From contig CM024753.1 in assembly GCA_014218235.1 (NCBI GenBank), positions 189,262,348 through 189,326,347 on the forward strand: 64,000 nt of DNA, in the 5' to 3' direction. The stretch comes from Colocasia esculenta (Eukaryota > Streptophyta > Magnoliopsida > Alismatales > Araceae). Below are positions 33,701 to 45,761 of this stretch, piece after piece; position 1 is the stretch's first letter; each line of letters begins with the position of its first letter. The notes under the pieces were generated by a model. It did no database searches. It worked only from the letters and a program-made list of their open reading frames with translations, and was not told the DNA's origin. A program made the translations under genes and the position numbers.

Positions 33701-34092
33701 GATGAAATGTTGGATTCTTATGAGTACCATGTGCGTGTGTTTCTTTGTGAGCAACATGTATGTACTGTTGCTCATGCAGTGTGCTGGCTGTGAATTTTAT
33801 TATTAGCTGAAGGCAACATGGACCTCTTAGATAATTGGTAGCTTGTTTCTTTCTACCTAGAGTCCCCTCTACCTCTGATGAATAATCGAGGAGCTTGGGG
33901 TAGTGCTGATTTCAGTAATCCATCACAGATTTGTCTCAGGGAAGTTGCTTTATCATAACTGCTTGGAAGTGCATAGGTCCACTGCTCTCAATGAGATCGG
34001 AATTGGGTGAGCCTTTACTGGGCGGACCTGACCACCTTCACAATAGTTTGGCCATTGGAAAAAGAAGCTAGGAGCGCAACTGTGTGACTTTA
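30741..34092. other. Intergenic DNA, no gene seen
   Basis: No frame longer than about 110 codons and none with a recognisable motif. A small duplication of CAGGAGCCTGAAATACTGC-type sequence lies at 33130-33190. Confidence 0.45.
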
Positions 34093-34571
34093 GTGAGTTT
34101 GGCTTACTTTTTTTATTGGGTAATTGAGAGGAGCTGAGCAGCTCCCAAAATAAAACTACATTGTAAGCCAAACACTTGTAACTGTCCCAACCATACTTAA
34201 CAGAACACGAAATCTGCCCATCAAGCACAAAAGATAATACCGCAGACTAAATCCATCTAACCAAAACAGAGCAAAAACAAAAACAATACGGACCGAGCCT
34301 TGGAGAACCCCTTACGGAGGTTGCCATCCTCCAAAAGCCTTTGCCTCTTTGCTGCATATTTGGGACAGGTTCTGTGGGATATCTGATCCCCAGTGAATGG
34401 AAAACTTTGCCTCAGGAGCCTGGTTTGCTAACCAATCAATTGCCTTTGTTACCCGACCTTTTGATATGAATAACTTTCACACATGCCACTTTGTCAGCAT
34501 TTGTTTGATATCTTGGATGATGTATTTGATTCCTGGTGGAGCAGCATTGTTGTTGTGAGTTTGGCTTACTG
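34093..34571 (-). mobile_element. 5'-truncated LINE with RNase H-like remnant and 16-bp target duplication
   Basis: GTGAGTTTGGCTTACT occurs at 34093-34108 and again, identically, at 34556-34571. The insert between them begins on the plus strand with a T run, that is, it ends in poly(A) on the minus strand, as LINE insertions do. The minus strand reads IKYIIQDIKQMLTKWHV*KLF...KAIDWLANQAPEAKF, resembling the C-terminal RNase H-like domain (RVT_3 type) near the end of plant LINE ORF2. It contains a stop. Only the last ~450 bp of the element is present. Confidence 0.78.
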
Positions 34572-35707
34572 ATCTCCCGTGGGCACAAGCAACCAGTTAG
34601 TGACCCCTAGTTTGCTCTAGGAGGTTAACCCTTTGACGGTAAAGTTTTTGGCCTCTATGGCATGTGGGGTGCATGAAATAGGATGGATTGGTTTTGTGCC
34701 TGAACCCCTTTCCATAAATGGGTAGTTCAGGAGTATCTAATTCTTTCTACATGCGACTCTCCTGCAGCGTCAGGACCCTAAGGCACTGGGCCAGGTTAAT
34801 GGGCCCATACCTCAGCTTCTGAGGCACCCCAGGCTGAATATCTTTGACTAGAAATGCTTACTTTTTGTCCTGGACAGAGTAAAATTACTCATCCAAGATG
34901 GGGTTGGCCAGCATGCGTGGCGCACAGGCCCCACTATCTTTTCCCTCACTTTTTTCGCCATGTAGACTCTATTCCCCATATATGGTCACCCTTTGTATGA
35001 CAAATAAGTTACATGGGAAATGGCTTCTGACCTAATGGCGCCACTGGGTGCGGCCCATGCGCTGCGGGTGTTGGCCAATCCCATCATGAATGGGTAGTTT
35101 TGCTATCCGTCTAAGATGGGAAGTAGGCATTTCTTATCCTTGATTGTTGTTTCTTAATGGCTGAGCCATTGCTTGGCGTAATGGCCAGTTTGGGCTTGGT
35201 CGGTTACATTGGAGCAGATGCCAAAACATCCGCAGATAGATCAGTGATCCCTTATAGGGCTTTGTGAATTGTGGGATGCATCTCAATAAAGACTGCACAC
35301 ACTCAGTATCTCCCGATCATGTGCATACTCATAGAGGAAGAGTTGTCCGTAACCCCGTTATTTTGACCTTAGCAGGTTGCCAGCATGACTTGCATTGGAT
35401 GAAATGGTCATTAATATAATCGCTATGTGCCTCGGATGCATGTATCGCTATGCACTTTGCCACACCAGCATCATAACTTTGGTGATTTATTGAGGGAAGA
35501 GAGCTATGCAGGTTGCACATCTGTGCATGTATGCAAAGAGATTGATAAGACCAAATAGGAGTTTATAAAAGAGGGTCATGGAAAGCGAACGGGGTGGTGA
35601 CTCCTGGGGCAGGGGGGAAGTGTGTGTATATGTGAAGGAATCAGACTTGACAACAAAATGAGTATTTGAACCATCTCAGCGGGAAAGCTCATTCCTTTCG
35701 GTTTACC
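34572..35707. other. Intergenic DNA, no gene seen
   Basis: No recognisable frame. The stretch 34660-34840 loosely resembles part of 28490-28610 (GGTAG, GGGGTGCC and CCTGAACCC words), possibly an unidentified dispersed repeat. Confidence 0.4.
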
Positions 35708-35710
35708 TAA

Positions 35711-35977
35711 GGCACCGTTTGGAAGTACTGTGAGAAAAGGAGATTTAGTGATTGGGATCTCACTTTCTTGCTCTAGTTCTTAAATGACAAAAAGTGATTG
35801 TAGATTCACTAAAAGTAGATTTTCAACAAGTGGAGGAAAAGTAGAGAGAGATAGAGTGAAGAGAGGTAATAATGAAGTCTTAGATTTAGAGTCTCGAAAA
35901 CTAGTTTTCATGAGTTTTTTAAGTGATTTTAACTTTTGAAAAAGTAAAATCACCAAAACATATTCCCAAACAATGCC
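35711..35977. mobile_element. Tourist/PIF-Harbinger-like MITE
   Basis: The left end is GGCACCGTTTGGAA. The right end, reverse-complemented, is GGCATTGTTTGGGA. TAA flanks both sides (35708-35710 and 35978-35980). The 267-bp interior is AT-rich and non-coding. The GGCnnnGTTTGG terminus is common in plant Tourist-like MITEs; hAT-type MITEs can look similar, but the 3-bp flank favours PIF/Harbinger. Confidence 0.7.
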
Positions 35978-35980
35978 TAA

Positions 35981-38460
35981 GTTGTATATCGACTCCTTGC
36001 GTTTAAACTAATGCCTAAACCTGACATGCTCGTGACTCTGTTGCTACCCATCTCTGTGCATGAAATGTTGTCCCATTAAAAAAAAAAAAATGTAATGTCC
36101 CATTCTATTCAGCTCTATGGTGGAATGCTTTACAAATTCATGATAGTTTTTGGTTGTCTTTCTTCTCTAGTCTTGAAAAGATTGTTGGTTTCTGTTCTCC
36201 GATCGCCGTAGGTGATGTGTACTGGCTGACTACCATAGTGTTGCATGCTCGTGCTCGTGTAAACTACTCTTTCGGAAAGGAATTCGCTTGTGGAAGATAA
36301 TCTAACGCTATCTGTATGCCAACTGATAAAAAAATATTGTTTTTTCATAAATATCCCTTTTAAAACATAAACTGCATGAACATATGTGCCCCATATTTGC
36401 ATTTGCGGAAATACCTTGGTTGGTACAGATATGAAATGTCTCGAGAGACATCGCATAATCAGCTATGATAGAATTAAATGTCTCGGGGGACTTCGCATAA
36501 TCAGCTACAATAAAATTATTCGAACACCATATCTGGTGGCTTTGGCGAGAAAGGTGTAAGAGAATTTTTGATAATAAACACAATGCATCTGTTACTTCTC
36601 ATATTAGAGGATATTAAATACCTCATGGAGGGTCGTCCAAGGTGTAAAACTGTGACATGACAGCGATAGAGGAGAAGTTCTGGACATGTTCATTATTAGG
36701 CCTTCTAGCTAGCTTTTTTTCGGTTTCCTCATAATCCACAGAATGTGTGGTATGAGAAAATTTCCTTCTTCCTTACTACTAGATTATGCGACTCTTGGAA
36801 CGGGCATAAGCTAATACACTGTATATTCTTTCTAAGTTTTGAATACAATACCTTTTACTTAACAAAAAGAAAAGAAAAAAGAGTTGCACCAAACTCAAGC
36901 TCAATAAACTTTTTTGGTGAAGAAACTTGTATATTACATTATCACTATGACATATATAAGAACGTCACAAATTAAGTAACGACGGATTTTTCCGATGATG
37001 TCTCCAGGTGTTTGCTGTAACTAATTTATTTCCTGCCTATGGAAGATTATCGTCAGTGATCGGTTGGAGAGACAGACCCTCATCTCTCGAGCGGATGAAA
37101 GAGAAAAATTTAATTTGAGAACCGTGCTCTAGTGTGGTGGTTGCCTTCTCTACCAAAAAGAGGGGAGGGGTGGCGAGAGAGTGCGGATTTGAATTCACAC
37201 TCTCTGCTTGCATTTTCCTCACCTTAAAATTAACTTACCTATATATAAAAAAAGAGGAAAACTTAATTTATATTTTAAGTCTTTTTTTTTTATATATAGG
37301 AAAACTTAATTATATTTGAACAGAGTTCGCGGAAGGTAGTCCCATGTCCAATATTACAGTCTGATGACATCATTGTAGTGTGGCCCAATTGGTATTAGCT
37401 AGGGATGGATGTTGGGAGAGCGCTCCTCGGGTAAAATCAACTGAGTGCCAGTTCCTTTTCTCACGGGGAGATCTTCAAAAGATGCCGTCCTAAGTCCGGA
37501 CAGGTAAATTTGATGGAACCTTGGAAGTCAAAATAACTGTGCGTATCACAACGGTATAAATACATCGCTTTTTGAACCCAAAAAAAAAAAAAACTCCAGA
37601 AATATTCTGAAACATGCTCTCTCACTGCCAAGAAGGAAGACCTAGGCGTACCTTAGAAAGGCCTTGTTCTATTTTTTGATAAATGACGTCGGATTGGGTA
37701 CTGCTGGAGTCCCCTTCTCAGCTGCACCGAGGATCCAGTTCTTCGTATTCTAGAACTCATGGCTTACCGAATATGTGATCACAGATGGTGGGGGTTGGGG
37801 GGGGGGGGGGGGGGGCAAGGAAATTATAAGTCAAAGTCTTAAATATATCAGAGAATGATTGATAAAAGCATATCAAAATGAAGGAAGTGTTTCACCAGCT
37901 TCCACCCCTTTTCACTTCTTGTTGTCACTATGAATTTCATTTGTAGGTACCAACTTAACAAGAGTTGGTTCTTCTGGATTTTTAGTGGGATCCTCAGTGA
38001 CTTCAAGGTTTGAGAAGTAGGAGGGTGGACAATTGTGGAAATGGATATTTGAATCCATCCATTATTTTGATTTTATTTTCTTTTAAGTGTGTGAGCAGAT
38101 ACATATTACAAATCTAAGTCTCATTGAATGTCAATTAAGTTGTAAAGATGAGAACTGAATTTACAATTGTAGAGTGCATGCGTGTCAGTCACGTATGTGA
38201 CAATATATTCTGCCTTCGAGAGTCAGAGAACTTTAAGTCTATTTACACACCGTTTGACTTCATCAAATGAGAATGGATATCGGATCAGGACTACAGATCC
38301 GCCATTATTTAAGCATAATGACGTTAATTACATCTCTTTGAGATAAACAAAATATTTGATTAATCGACAGAAATAGAAAGCCTTATGGCTTGAAAACAAG
38401 TAAAGAAGAATGTTTAAATTTCAAAGTGCAATGCAATTTGAGAACATGTTCATTTGATAG
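35981..38460. other. Intergenic DNA, no gene seen
   Basis: Contains a ~57-bp tandem duplication near 36430-36525 (ATGTCTCGnGnGACnTCGCATAATCAGCT), a 20-G run at 37797-37816 and an A run near 37580. No coding signal was recognised. Confidence 0.45.
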
Positions 38461-38930
38461 TACTCAATTCATTAATCAGAACATTCAGTATTAATTAATA
38501 GGTTGTTCACTAATAGGAACAACTTATAGCCCCAATCGATATGTTGTTCACTAATCGAAACAACTCATAACAATTATCGATAGAACATTCACTAATCTGA
38601 ATAAATCACTTTAGTAATTGGAACATTCTTTACTAATCAATAGAAAACTTAGTCACCAATCGATAGAATCTTTTCTTTCAAGAATCGATTGGTCACTTTA
38701 TCGATAGAACATTCACTAATCAGAATAAATCACTTTAGTAATTGAAACGTTATTCACTAATCGATAGAAAACTTAGTCACCAATCGATAGAATCTTTTCT
38801 TTCAAGAATTGATTGGTCACTTTAATAGTAACGAAACAATGATCTAGTCAGTAATCAATACGACCTTTGTTCACTAATCGGTGGGAGGTTTGGTCACTAA
38901 TCGATACGGGCTTTGAGAGTTTTTTTGAAT
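38461..38930. repeat. Degenerate array of CACTAATCGATAGAAC-type words
   Basis: Around 15 loose repeats of (C)ACTAATCGATA(GAAC) with variable spacers, including one longer duplication of GAATAAATCACTTTAGTAATTG. It resembles the arrays inside the copia-type LTRs nearby and is probably part of an unresolved, older LTR. Confidence 0.6.
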
Positions 38931-39442
38931 GGAATAATATAGAATTAAATTGAGTTTTTTTAGTATACTTACACTGATGATCATTGGAGGCATTTTGTTA
39001 CTTTTGTTTTTTTGTTGACAAACTTGATGAAAAATATATGTTAGTCACATTAATGCAAAATATCATCAAAATTTATTAAGAAGTGGATAAACATAGATCA
39101 ACAAGTCTGAGAAGATAAGTATGTGTCGACACATGATGTTCACAAGTCGACATATGTGCTTCATTAGTCAACACGTGGATATCATGTGTCGACACATGTG
39201 CATCATCTGTTGACACATACAATGAGAAATATGTTTGAACATATGAGTACATTTATTATGAAAATATTTATCTAAAGTATTGTCATTATTAATTACATCT
39301 AAATAGAGTTTTTGTTATCACTAAAATACATATTCTAAGGAGATAAAAGAGTCAACAGCATTGTCATCTATGTGCTTGATCCAGGGACTACTCTTAGTAA
39401 TCCTTGATAGTTGGAGTTGTGTCTCTTCTTGTGTGAAGAGAA

Positions 39443-41417
39443 TGTTGAACCACTCCTATATTTTTACCCTTGTATTTTGATGATAACAAAATTTATGATT
39501 GATTAATTATTATTAAAAATAATTAATATCATGTTTTCCCAGTAAATATAAATTTATGGAATTATCGTTATATGATTTGCACTAGAAAGATAAATCGATG
39601 TTCATTCATTACATCGATTTCAGTTCACAAAGTGCCAACAACGATTTCTGTAGAGATGTAACGATTTCCTTACATTCACATTCATAAGGATTCGCTAAGT
39701 GTTTTATCGATTCTAAAGAAATCGATCTCAGATCGATTTGTTAAGTGAATGCAAAGAAATCGATACCATAACGATTTCCTTAGTAAGTTCATAACGATTT
39801 CTTTATTGATCTCATAACGATTTCGTTAGTCATCAGAACGACTTGCTTTCGTAACGATTTCTTTAGACTTCGTAACGATTCGCTCTCATAACGATTTCTT
39901 TAGACTTCGTAACGATTTGCTCTCGTAACGATTTCTTTGTCTTCGTAACGATTTGATTTCATAACGATTTCCTTAGTGATTTCATAACGATTCCTTTAGG
40001 AACTTCACATCGATTTGCACATCGATTTCTTAATTGATTCATAAGGATTTGTGCATCGATTTCTTTATAAAATCATAACGATTTGCACAACGATTTCATA
40101 AGTCATACAAATAACGATTTCATAGAAGACAACGATTTGTTTTCTGATTACGTTGAAAAGTCAAATATATTTTTGACTGCTGTGCATTAATGAAGATTGT
40201 ACGTATCACTGCATGCATACAGACTATATCTTTCACTATCATGCTTATCATGTGAATATCTTTTTAGAACAGCAAAATGGCTTTACTACTTTAATGATCA
40301 TATCTTCTAACGTTGACTGACAACCAGAGACAGCTTAGCTGTCTACTGTTTAAGCTCATAAATGTGTGCAGGTCTCTGACAGCACTGGTAATACAACGTT
40401 GGATAAAATAGAAGCCAAAGGATATTTCAGAAGATCTTCTCCTTACGTGCATGAGAAGCAAAGGACCGTTGAACTAGAAGCTCCTCTGCACCATAGAGTC
40501 TAACGAACACTTGAGCTTGGAGACAACGGCTACTTCAACGGACACTTCAACGACTATCTTTCAAGTTGAAGATATTTATAGAAGATTGAAGCTCCAGAAC
40601 AAACAGTGAACAGAGAGAAGAAAAACAACGCTCCCATTCCTTCTGAAGATTCTTCTGAGAGCATCTGAAGGAGCAAAGTCTCACTCCTTCTTCTGTGTAG
40701 CTCCTAGCTCTCTGAGTTCAGTGTAGATCTTTGTGAGAGCCTTTAGCACTGAGAGAGATCATCCCTATAGATCTTTTATCCTCTCAGTCTTTGCTTCAGA
40801 TCAAGCACCTGTCCTATTAGCTTGATCTAGGGGCGTCTGTTTCCTGAACACATTTGTATGTGTTGTTCTCTTCGTGTGTGAAGGAAGACCTGGGGGTGCC
40901 AGGGTGTTGTTCCCTTCTTAGAGAAGGAAGACCAGTTGTGTGCTGGGTGTAGAACCACACTGGGGTTTGTACCAGGAGGTTTACTTCTGCGCCTATAAAA
41001 GAAGTGGGCTACCTTCTTGCCTGGAAAGAGAAGAAGATCTGGTGGTATCCAGGGTGTTGTTTCCCTTCGGTTGTGAAGGAAGACTTGGTGGGGTATCCAG
41101 GGTGGTGTAATTCCCTTCGTGTGAAGGAAGACCAGCTGAGCTGGGTGTTGTTTGTCCATAAGGGGGACTGTACCATTGTAGTGAAATCCTAAGAGATTGC
41201 TTGGGGACTGGACGTAGGACTCCTGTGGAAAGGAGGTCCGAACCAGGATATATCGTTGTGTCCTTTGTGTGATTGCCTTGCTTCTTCTATCCTTCTTGTA
41301 CTAACTCTAACAATCTGCGAAGTGTGTTTGTGCAATCGTTTTTGTGAACAGGTTTTTATTGAACAAATTTTTTAAAGCCCCATTCACCCCCCCTCTGGGC
41401 TCGTCAACTGGGCAACA
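39443..41417 (+). mobile_element. Solo LTR, SIRE/copia-like
   Basis: Begins TGTTGAACCACTCC and ends CAACTGGGCAACA (1975 bp). It is flanked on both sides by GAGAA (39438-39442 and 41418-41422), a perfect 5-bp target duplication. No primer site or internal region follows, so the internal part was lost by LTR-LTR recombination. A TATA-like TATTTATAGAAG lies near 40566 and repeated GAAGGAAGACC motifs near 40880-41130. Family assignment rests on the TGTTGAAC...TTTTGATGATAACAAA start typical of SIRE-type LTRs. Confidence 0.88.
39590..40140 (+). repeat. AACGATTTC motif array in the solo LTR
   Basis: About 20 or more copies of AACGATTTC/ATCGATTTC at irregular 15-40-bp spacing, upstream of the TATA-like box. 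The minus-oriented solo LTR at 51534-53439 carries the same word in the same LTR orientation. Confidence 0.85.
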
Positions 41418-41752
41418 GAGAAGACTTGTAAGATTTGCAAGTGTGTTTCCCCTTGATAGAAGGGAAGACCAGTGTGGACTGTGTTATAGTTCCTCTTTGG
41501 GTTGCGAAGAGAAGATCAATTAAGTTGGGTCTGTAATTGTCCTTGAGGGAGACTGTACTCTTAGGTTAGTGAAATCTCAAGTTGTTGCTTGGAGACTGGA
41601 TGTAAGACTGAGGGAGTATGTGATTACTTGTGTCTCTATTTCTACTATTGACTAACTCTAATAATCACGTTTAAGTGTTTATTTTTAGCTGCAGAATTAT
41701 TTTTAATAGCAACCTAATCAACCACCTTCTAGGCTTGCTAACTGGGTGACAG

Positions 41753-43559
41753 TTCGGTCCTCCTCTCCAATAGGAGTCCTATGTCTAGTAACTAAAAAAC
41801 CACTTGAGATTTTCACTAATCTAAACTAGGTTACAAACACCAAGTCTCACTTGATCTTCCATTCATTAAAGGGTATTACAACTGTTTGTCCAAGCAAGAC
41901 TTCCCTTGTCTCAAAGGGGCACTCACACATTGGGTACAAACCCCATATAGGTTTTACAAGCACGAAGTTTTTTACAAAAGATATGCTCAAATGAGTGAGC
42001 ACAGATAGAGAGATGAAAGATAGAAATGATTTGATCAGAGCTAGACTCTTTCTCTCTTTGAATCTATATAGAATGTCTAAGGATTATAAGATGATGCTCT
42101 AGTCCACAAGGCTCTTGAGAAGAAGGCTTCGTGATAATGAAAGTTGAAATGCAGAAGACTGTTTGCAATAATAAAACCTCTTTGTCTATCTTTATTTTCC
42201 CAATCAATTGTTCTATTCTTCTTGCAAACAATTCAACTCTTATTTATAATCTTCTTCTTCTTCTTCTTCTTCTTCTTCTAGCCATTCAAAAGTTGACTGT
42301 TTGAATATGGATGTTTCTGAGAGAGATGAGGCTTTGTGTGTAACATATTTAGAGTTTTGTGTGCAACAATCATTTTCTTGCTATACTAGGTTTCCTTGAA
42401 TGCTATTGTAGTCAGTCGCATTAAATGTCTTATATGTAAAAAGTAAGATATGAAAGGAATTTTCTTCCAGGAGGATATGTTTGGGTTAGTAAAATACATT
42501 TTACTCATTGGACCAAAGAAATGCTTATACAAGTCTGTCTAAAATCTTTTTGTCATGGCAAATGTACATTACTATTAATGTGAAACTACAACGCATTAAA
42601 TGGAGTAGACTACTGTCATAGAAGATATCTTATTGTACGTTTGCTGCTATTTTACTACTTTTTCTTTTTAGAACAATAACTACCATATTCAAAAGAGATT
42701 TTTCTATACTATCTTACAATGTCATGATTGGGATTCTGAAATGATAAATAAAATATGCATAGAGTGTGTTACTTAAAACTTATGTAAAACACAATGAATA
42801 TTTTATCGTACATAAAAATCACTTACACTTTACTGATTTGGTTAAAGAACATTTGTTAATCTAATAAATAAATAAGAGATAATGTTTCTTAGAGCAGTGT
42901 TATTTAAAACTAATAGTATCACTAATGAAATATTTGCAAAATGTTAAGTAGTTATTAGATGGTATAATAATAAAAATAAAATAGTAAACTTCGACTATAT
43001 GTTGAACTATAGTAGAAAATCACATTATCAATCAAAGTTATATATCGACTTAAGGTTCGACTGTTGTGAACTACTTTGTTAATAGGAGTGCATATCGACT
43101 ATGAAGACAATACATTAATCGAAGTAGACTTCAACTCATGAATTAAATCAACTTCAATCGGAGTTAGACTTCGACTTGTGGGCAAGTCGGAGTTCAACTT
43201 CGACTTAAAGTCTCAAGTCGGAGTTTGACTTCGACTTACGTTATAAGTCTTCATTAGTTGAAGTTAGACTTTGACTGCTAAGTAGGCTTATACTCTAGTC
43301 AATTTCAAACTTCGACTCCTTAGTTGACTTCGAATTCAGAACAAAGAATATACAATCGATCTTACACTTGGCCGAATTTTACTCAATTCATTTGTATGCC
43401 TTCAGAGTTGTATATATGGTATATGATGTTCATAGAAATACTTTTTTTTTGTCAAAAAAGTATTTATTTTTATTATTTCCAAAACATGAATATAGATATA
43501 TAGAAGTTGTCAAAGCATGAATTTACTTTGTCATCATCAAAATAATATAATTATCAACA
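41753..43559 (-). mobile_element. Partial copia-type LTR, minus orientation
   Basis: On the minus strand it starts TGTTGATAATTATATTATTTTGATGATGAC (written here only to show the SIRE-like start at 43559). It runs to a GGAGAGGAGGACCGAAC segment at 41753, where the last ~180 bp expected from its relatives is missing. It abuts the end of another LTR in the opposite orientation. A CTT microsatellite lies at about 42246-42280. Confidence 0.7.
43000..43330 (-). repeat. Array of ACTTCGACT/AGTCGGAGT words in the minus-strand LTR
   Basis: Around ten alternating half-sites such as AAGTCGGAGTTCAACTTCGACTT, giving imperfect palindromes. Related to the arrays at 43.85-44.28 and 48.13-48.54 kb. Confidence 0.75.
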
Positions 43560-43699
43560 CAATAAAAATGTGTAGAAACATGAATTAAATACCTAAACAC
43601 ACATGTTCTCCTATGTTCTCCACAAGGGTTGCATAGGACTTCACCCTTTCTAGGGAGAGAGGACGACACTTATAATGGTGAAAGATGACGCCTCATAGA
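43560..43699. other. Short spacer between two LTR elements
   Basis: AT-rich; the last five bases, ATAGA, would be the target site of the element that starts at 43700. Confidence 0.4.
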
Positions 43700-45657
43700 T
43701 GTTGAACCACTCTTATATATGTTATCCTTTTATTTTGGTGATAACCAAACTCATATTTATCATAAATATTCTTAATATATTTAATATTATTTCTCTCATT
43801 AATATAATATCATTCATCGCTTCAAAAAGATTTGCACCAAAAATTTCTATCGATTTCTATTTTTTGCCACTTCGATTGAAGAAGAAATGCCTGATCAGTC
43901 GAAGTGATCAGTCGAAGTCTCACTTTGACATCTGTGATTTTCTTCTGATCAGTTGAAGTTATCAGTCAAAGTTTCATTTCATCATACACGACTTTTTCTG
44001 ATCAGCCAAAGTCACCAACCAAAGTTCCACTTTGACTGACTGTGCTATTTTTTGGATCAGTTGAAGTTCCACTTCGACTGACAGTGTTATTTTTTGGACC
44101 AGCCGAAGTTCCACTTCGACTGAGTGTGTTATTTTCTGGACCAACCGAAGTCCCACTTCGACTAACTACTTGATATTCTTAGCAGTCGAAGTGCGATTTT
44201 GACTGAGACTCTTAGCAGTCGATGTGCGACTCTGACTAAGATTCTTAGCAGTCGAAGTTCACATCTTCACCAGTTGAAGTTTCAATAGATAATCGATTAT
44301 TGAACAAGTGTTCCGATTGATGTTAAGTTTCATTTCGATTGGTGTTTAGAACTTTTATCCATTGGTGACCAAATGACTTTAATATCATTTCAATTGATGT
44401 TGTTTTCATACCAATTGGTATTTATAGGCTTTCAAACACATCAATTGATGAACAAGTGCTTTTGGCGCCCAATGAAAATTTAAATAGTCTTCAAATCCAT
44501 AATGTATTCATGCTATGTGTTGTCTATCCTTTCAGGATAGGTAAGAAATGTGTCAACAAAAAGAGAGGACTAAAATGACTTCTTATTTTCTGCTAGAAAG
44601 TAAAAGCTTCTACCTAGTATAGTAGGACTATCAGCTAAAAATATAGTCTTCTGCAGTAAAGGTATGGGCTATCTGACAGAAGACTTTTCTAGTCTAACAT
44701 GCATTTATTGTATGCAAGTCTATGATACACAATGACTGGACCTGCTACCAATGACCTTGGAAGTGTGCACCAACTGGAAGACCATCTTCTGTTCCAAGGA
44801 GCTAGCAGATACAAAAGGATATCTGTTAGATTCAGGAAAAGAAGAAGAAGGTGAAGAGGAAAAGCTCCAATGATTACATCCCTCAACGGTCCTCTTCATC
44901 TACTCCATAAAAGGATAAAGGCTTTGAAGAGACAGCAGAAACACACATCAAGGCTACAAGAAAATCCTCTTAAGTGTTCTATGTTCAAGCTTCATTCCTC
45001 CCTCCCTCTCTCTGCGCTACATTGTAAATTTGGGGGAGAGATTGTGAGCTGAGAGTTTGAGCTTCATTCCATCTATCTTCTATAGCTCTCTGATTGTTCT
45101 TTCTTTTCTAAAAGAAAGACTTGTGTCCAATTGTGGGATTGTACATAGTATTCCTCTTTATTGGAAAAAAAAGGCTTGATGTGCAAGTGTTCCCCTTAGT
45201 TAGAAGGGAAGACCATCTTGTGCTGGGTGGCGTGACCAACAGAGGGTTTGTACTCTGTATTCTCCTTGTTAAAGGAAAGAACCACGAAGAAGTTTGTTCC
45301 AACAGGTTTGCTTCTGAGCCTGTAAAAGAAGTGGGCTACCTTCTTGCCCGAGAAACAGAAGACGACCAGTAGGGACTGGGTGTTGTATATCTTTGGGGGG
45401 ATTGTACTCCAGTTAGTGAAATCTCAATAGTTGCTAGTGGACTGAACGAAGGTCTTCAATTGGGGAAGTACAGAACTAAGATAAATTCCTTTTGTTCTTG
45501 TGTGTGATTGCTTCCACACTGCTACTCTTTATTGCATATAATTACATTCACTAACCAAAGTTTTAAAGTGGTGATTTTGCTTTCAAATTTTTGTTTATCG
45601 TATTCACCCCCCCCCCCCCCTTCTAGATATACCTTACTGCCGTAAAGTTGGACAACA
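43700..45657 (+). repeat. 5' LTR of the gag-only copia element
   Basis: Begins TGTTGAACCACTC and ends GTAAAGTTGGACAACA, with a C run at about 45607-45620. A TATA-like CCATAAAAGGATAAAG lies near 44905. Highly similar to 47967-49657. Confidence 0.88.
43850..44280 (+). repeat. GTCGAAGT-TCC-ACTTCGAC palindrome array, 5' LTR
   Basis: Ten or more copies of a short palindrome such as CGAAGTTCCACTTCGACTGA, spaced ~40-50 bp by TGTGTTATTTTCTGGACC-like filler. The array lies between the LTR start and the TATA-like box. Confidence 0.85.
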
Positions 45658-45659
45658 AG

Positions 45660-45718
45660 TGATATCAAAGCCGTGGTCTCTGATTAAAGTATTGATACCA
45701 ATAAGTGGTATCAGAGCC
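45660..45718 (+). other. Two tRNA-Met primer-site copies, one decayed
   Basis: Directly after the LTR, 45660-45672 reads TGATATCAAAGCC. Forty-six bases further, 45706-45718 reads the consensus TGGTATCAGAGCC. The first differs by two G-to-A changes. The segment therefore holds a duplicated primer region with the consensus copy displaced from the LTR end. Confidence 0.8.
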
Positions 45719-45761
45719 AAGCTCTGTTGAAGAAGATCCCACAATCTAAAGAGCATGATCT

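Larger units (their letters stand above)
38975..41752 (+). mobile_element. Decayed copia-type LTR interrupted by a younger solo LTR
   Basis: The sequence on both sides of 39443-41417 joins into an LTR-like unit. The left part contains GTCGACACATG repeats and ends CTTGTGTGAAGAGAA. The right part resumes GACTTGTAAGATTTG and ends CTAACTGGGTGACA, the same kind of end as the other copia LTRs here. The 5' end is a guess (TGATGATCATTGG) and no target duplication was found. Confidence 0.5.
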
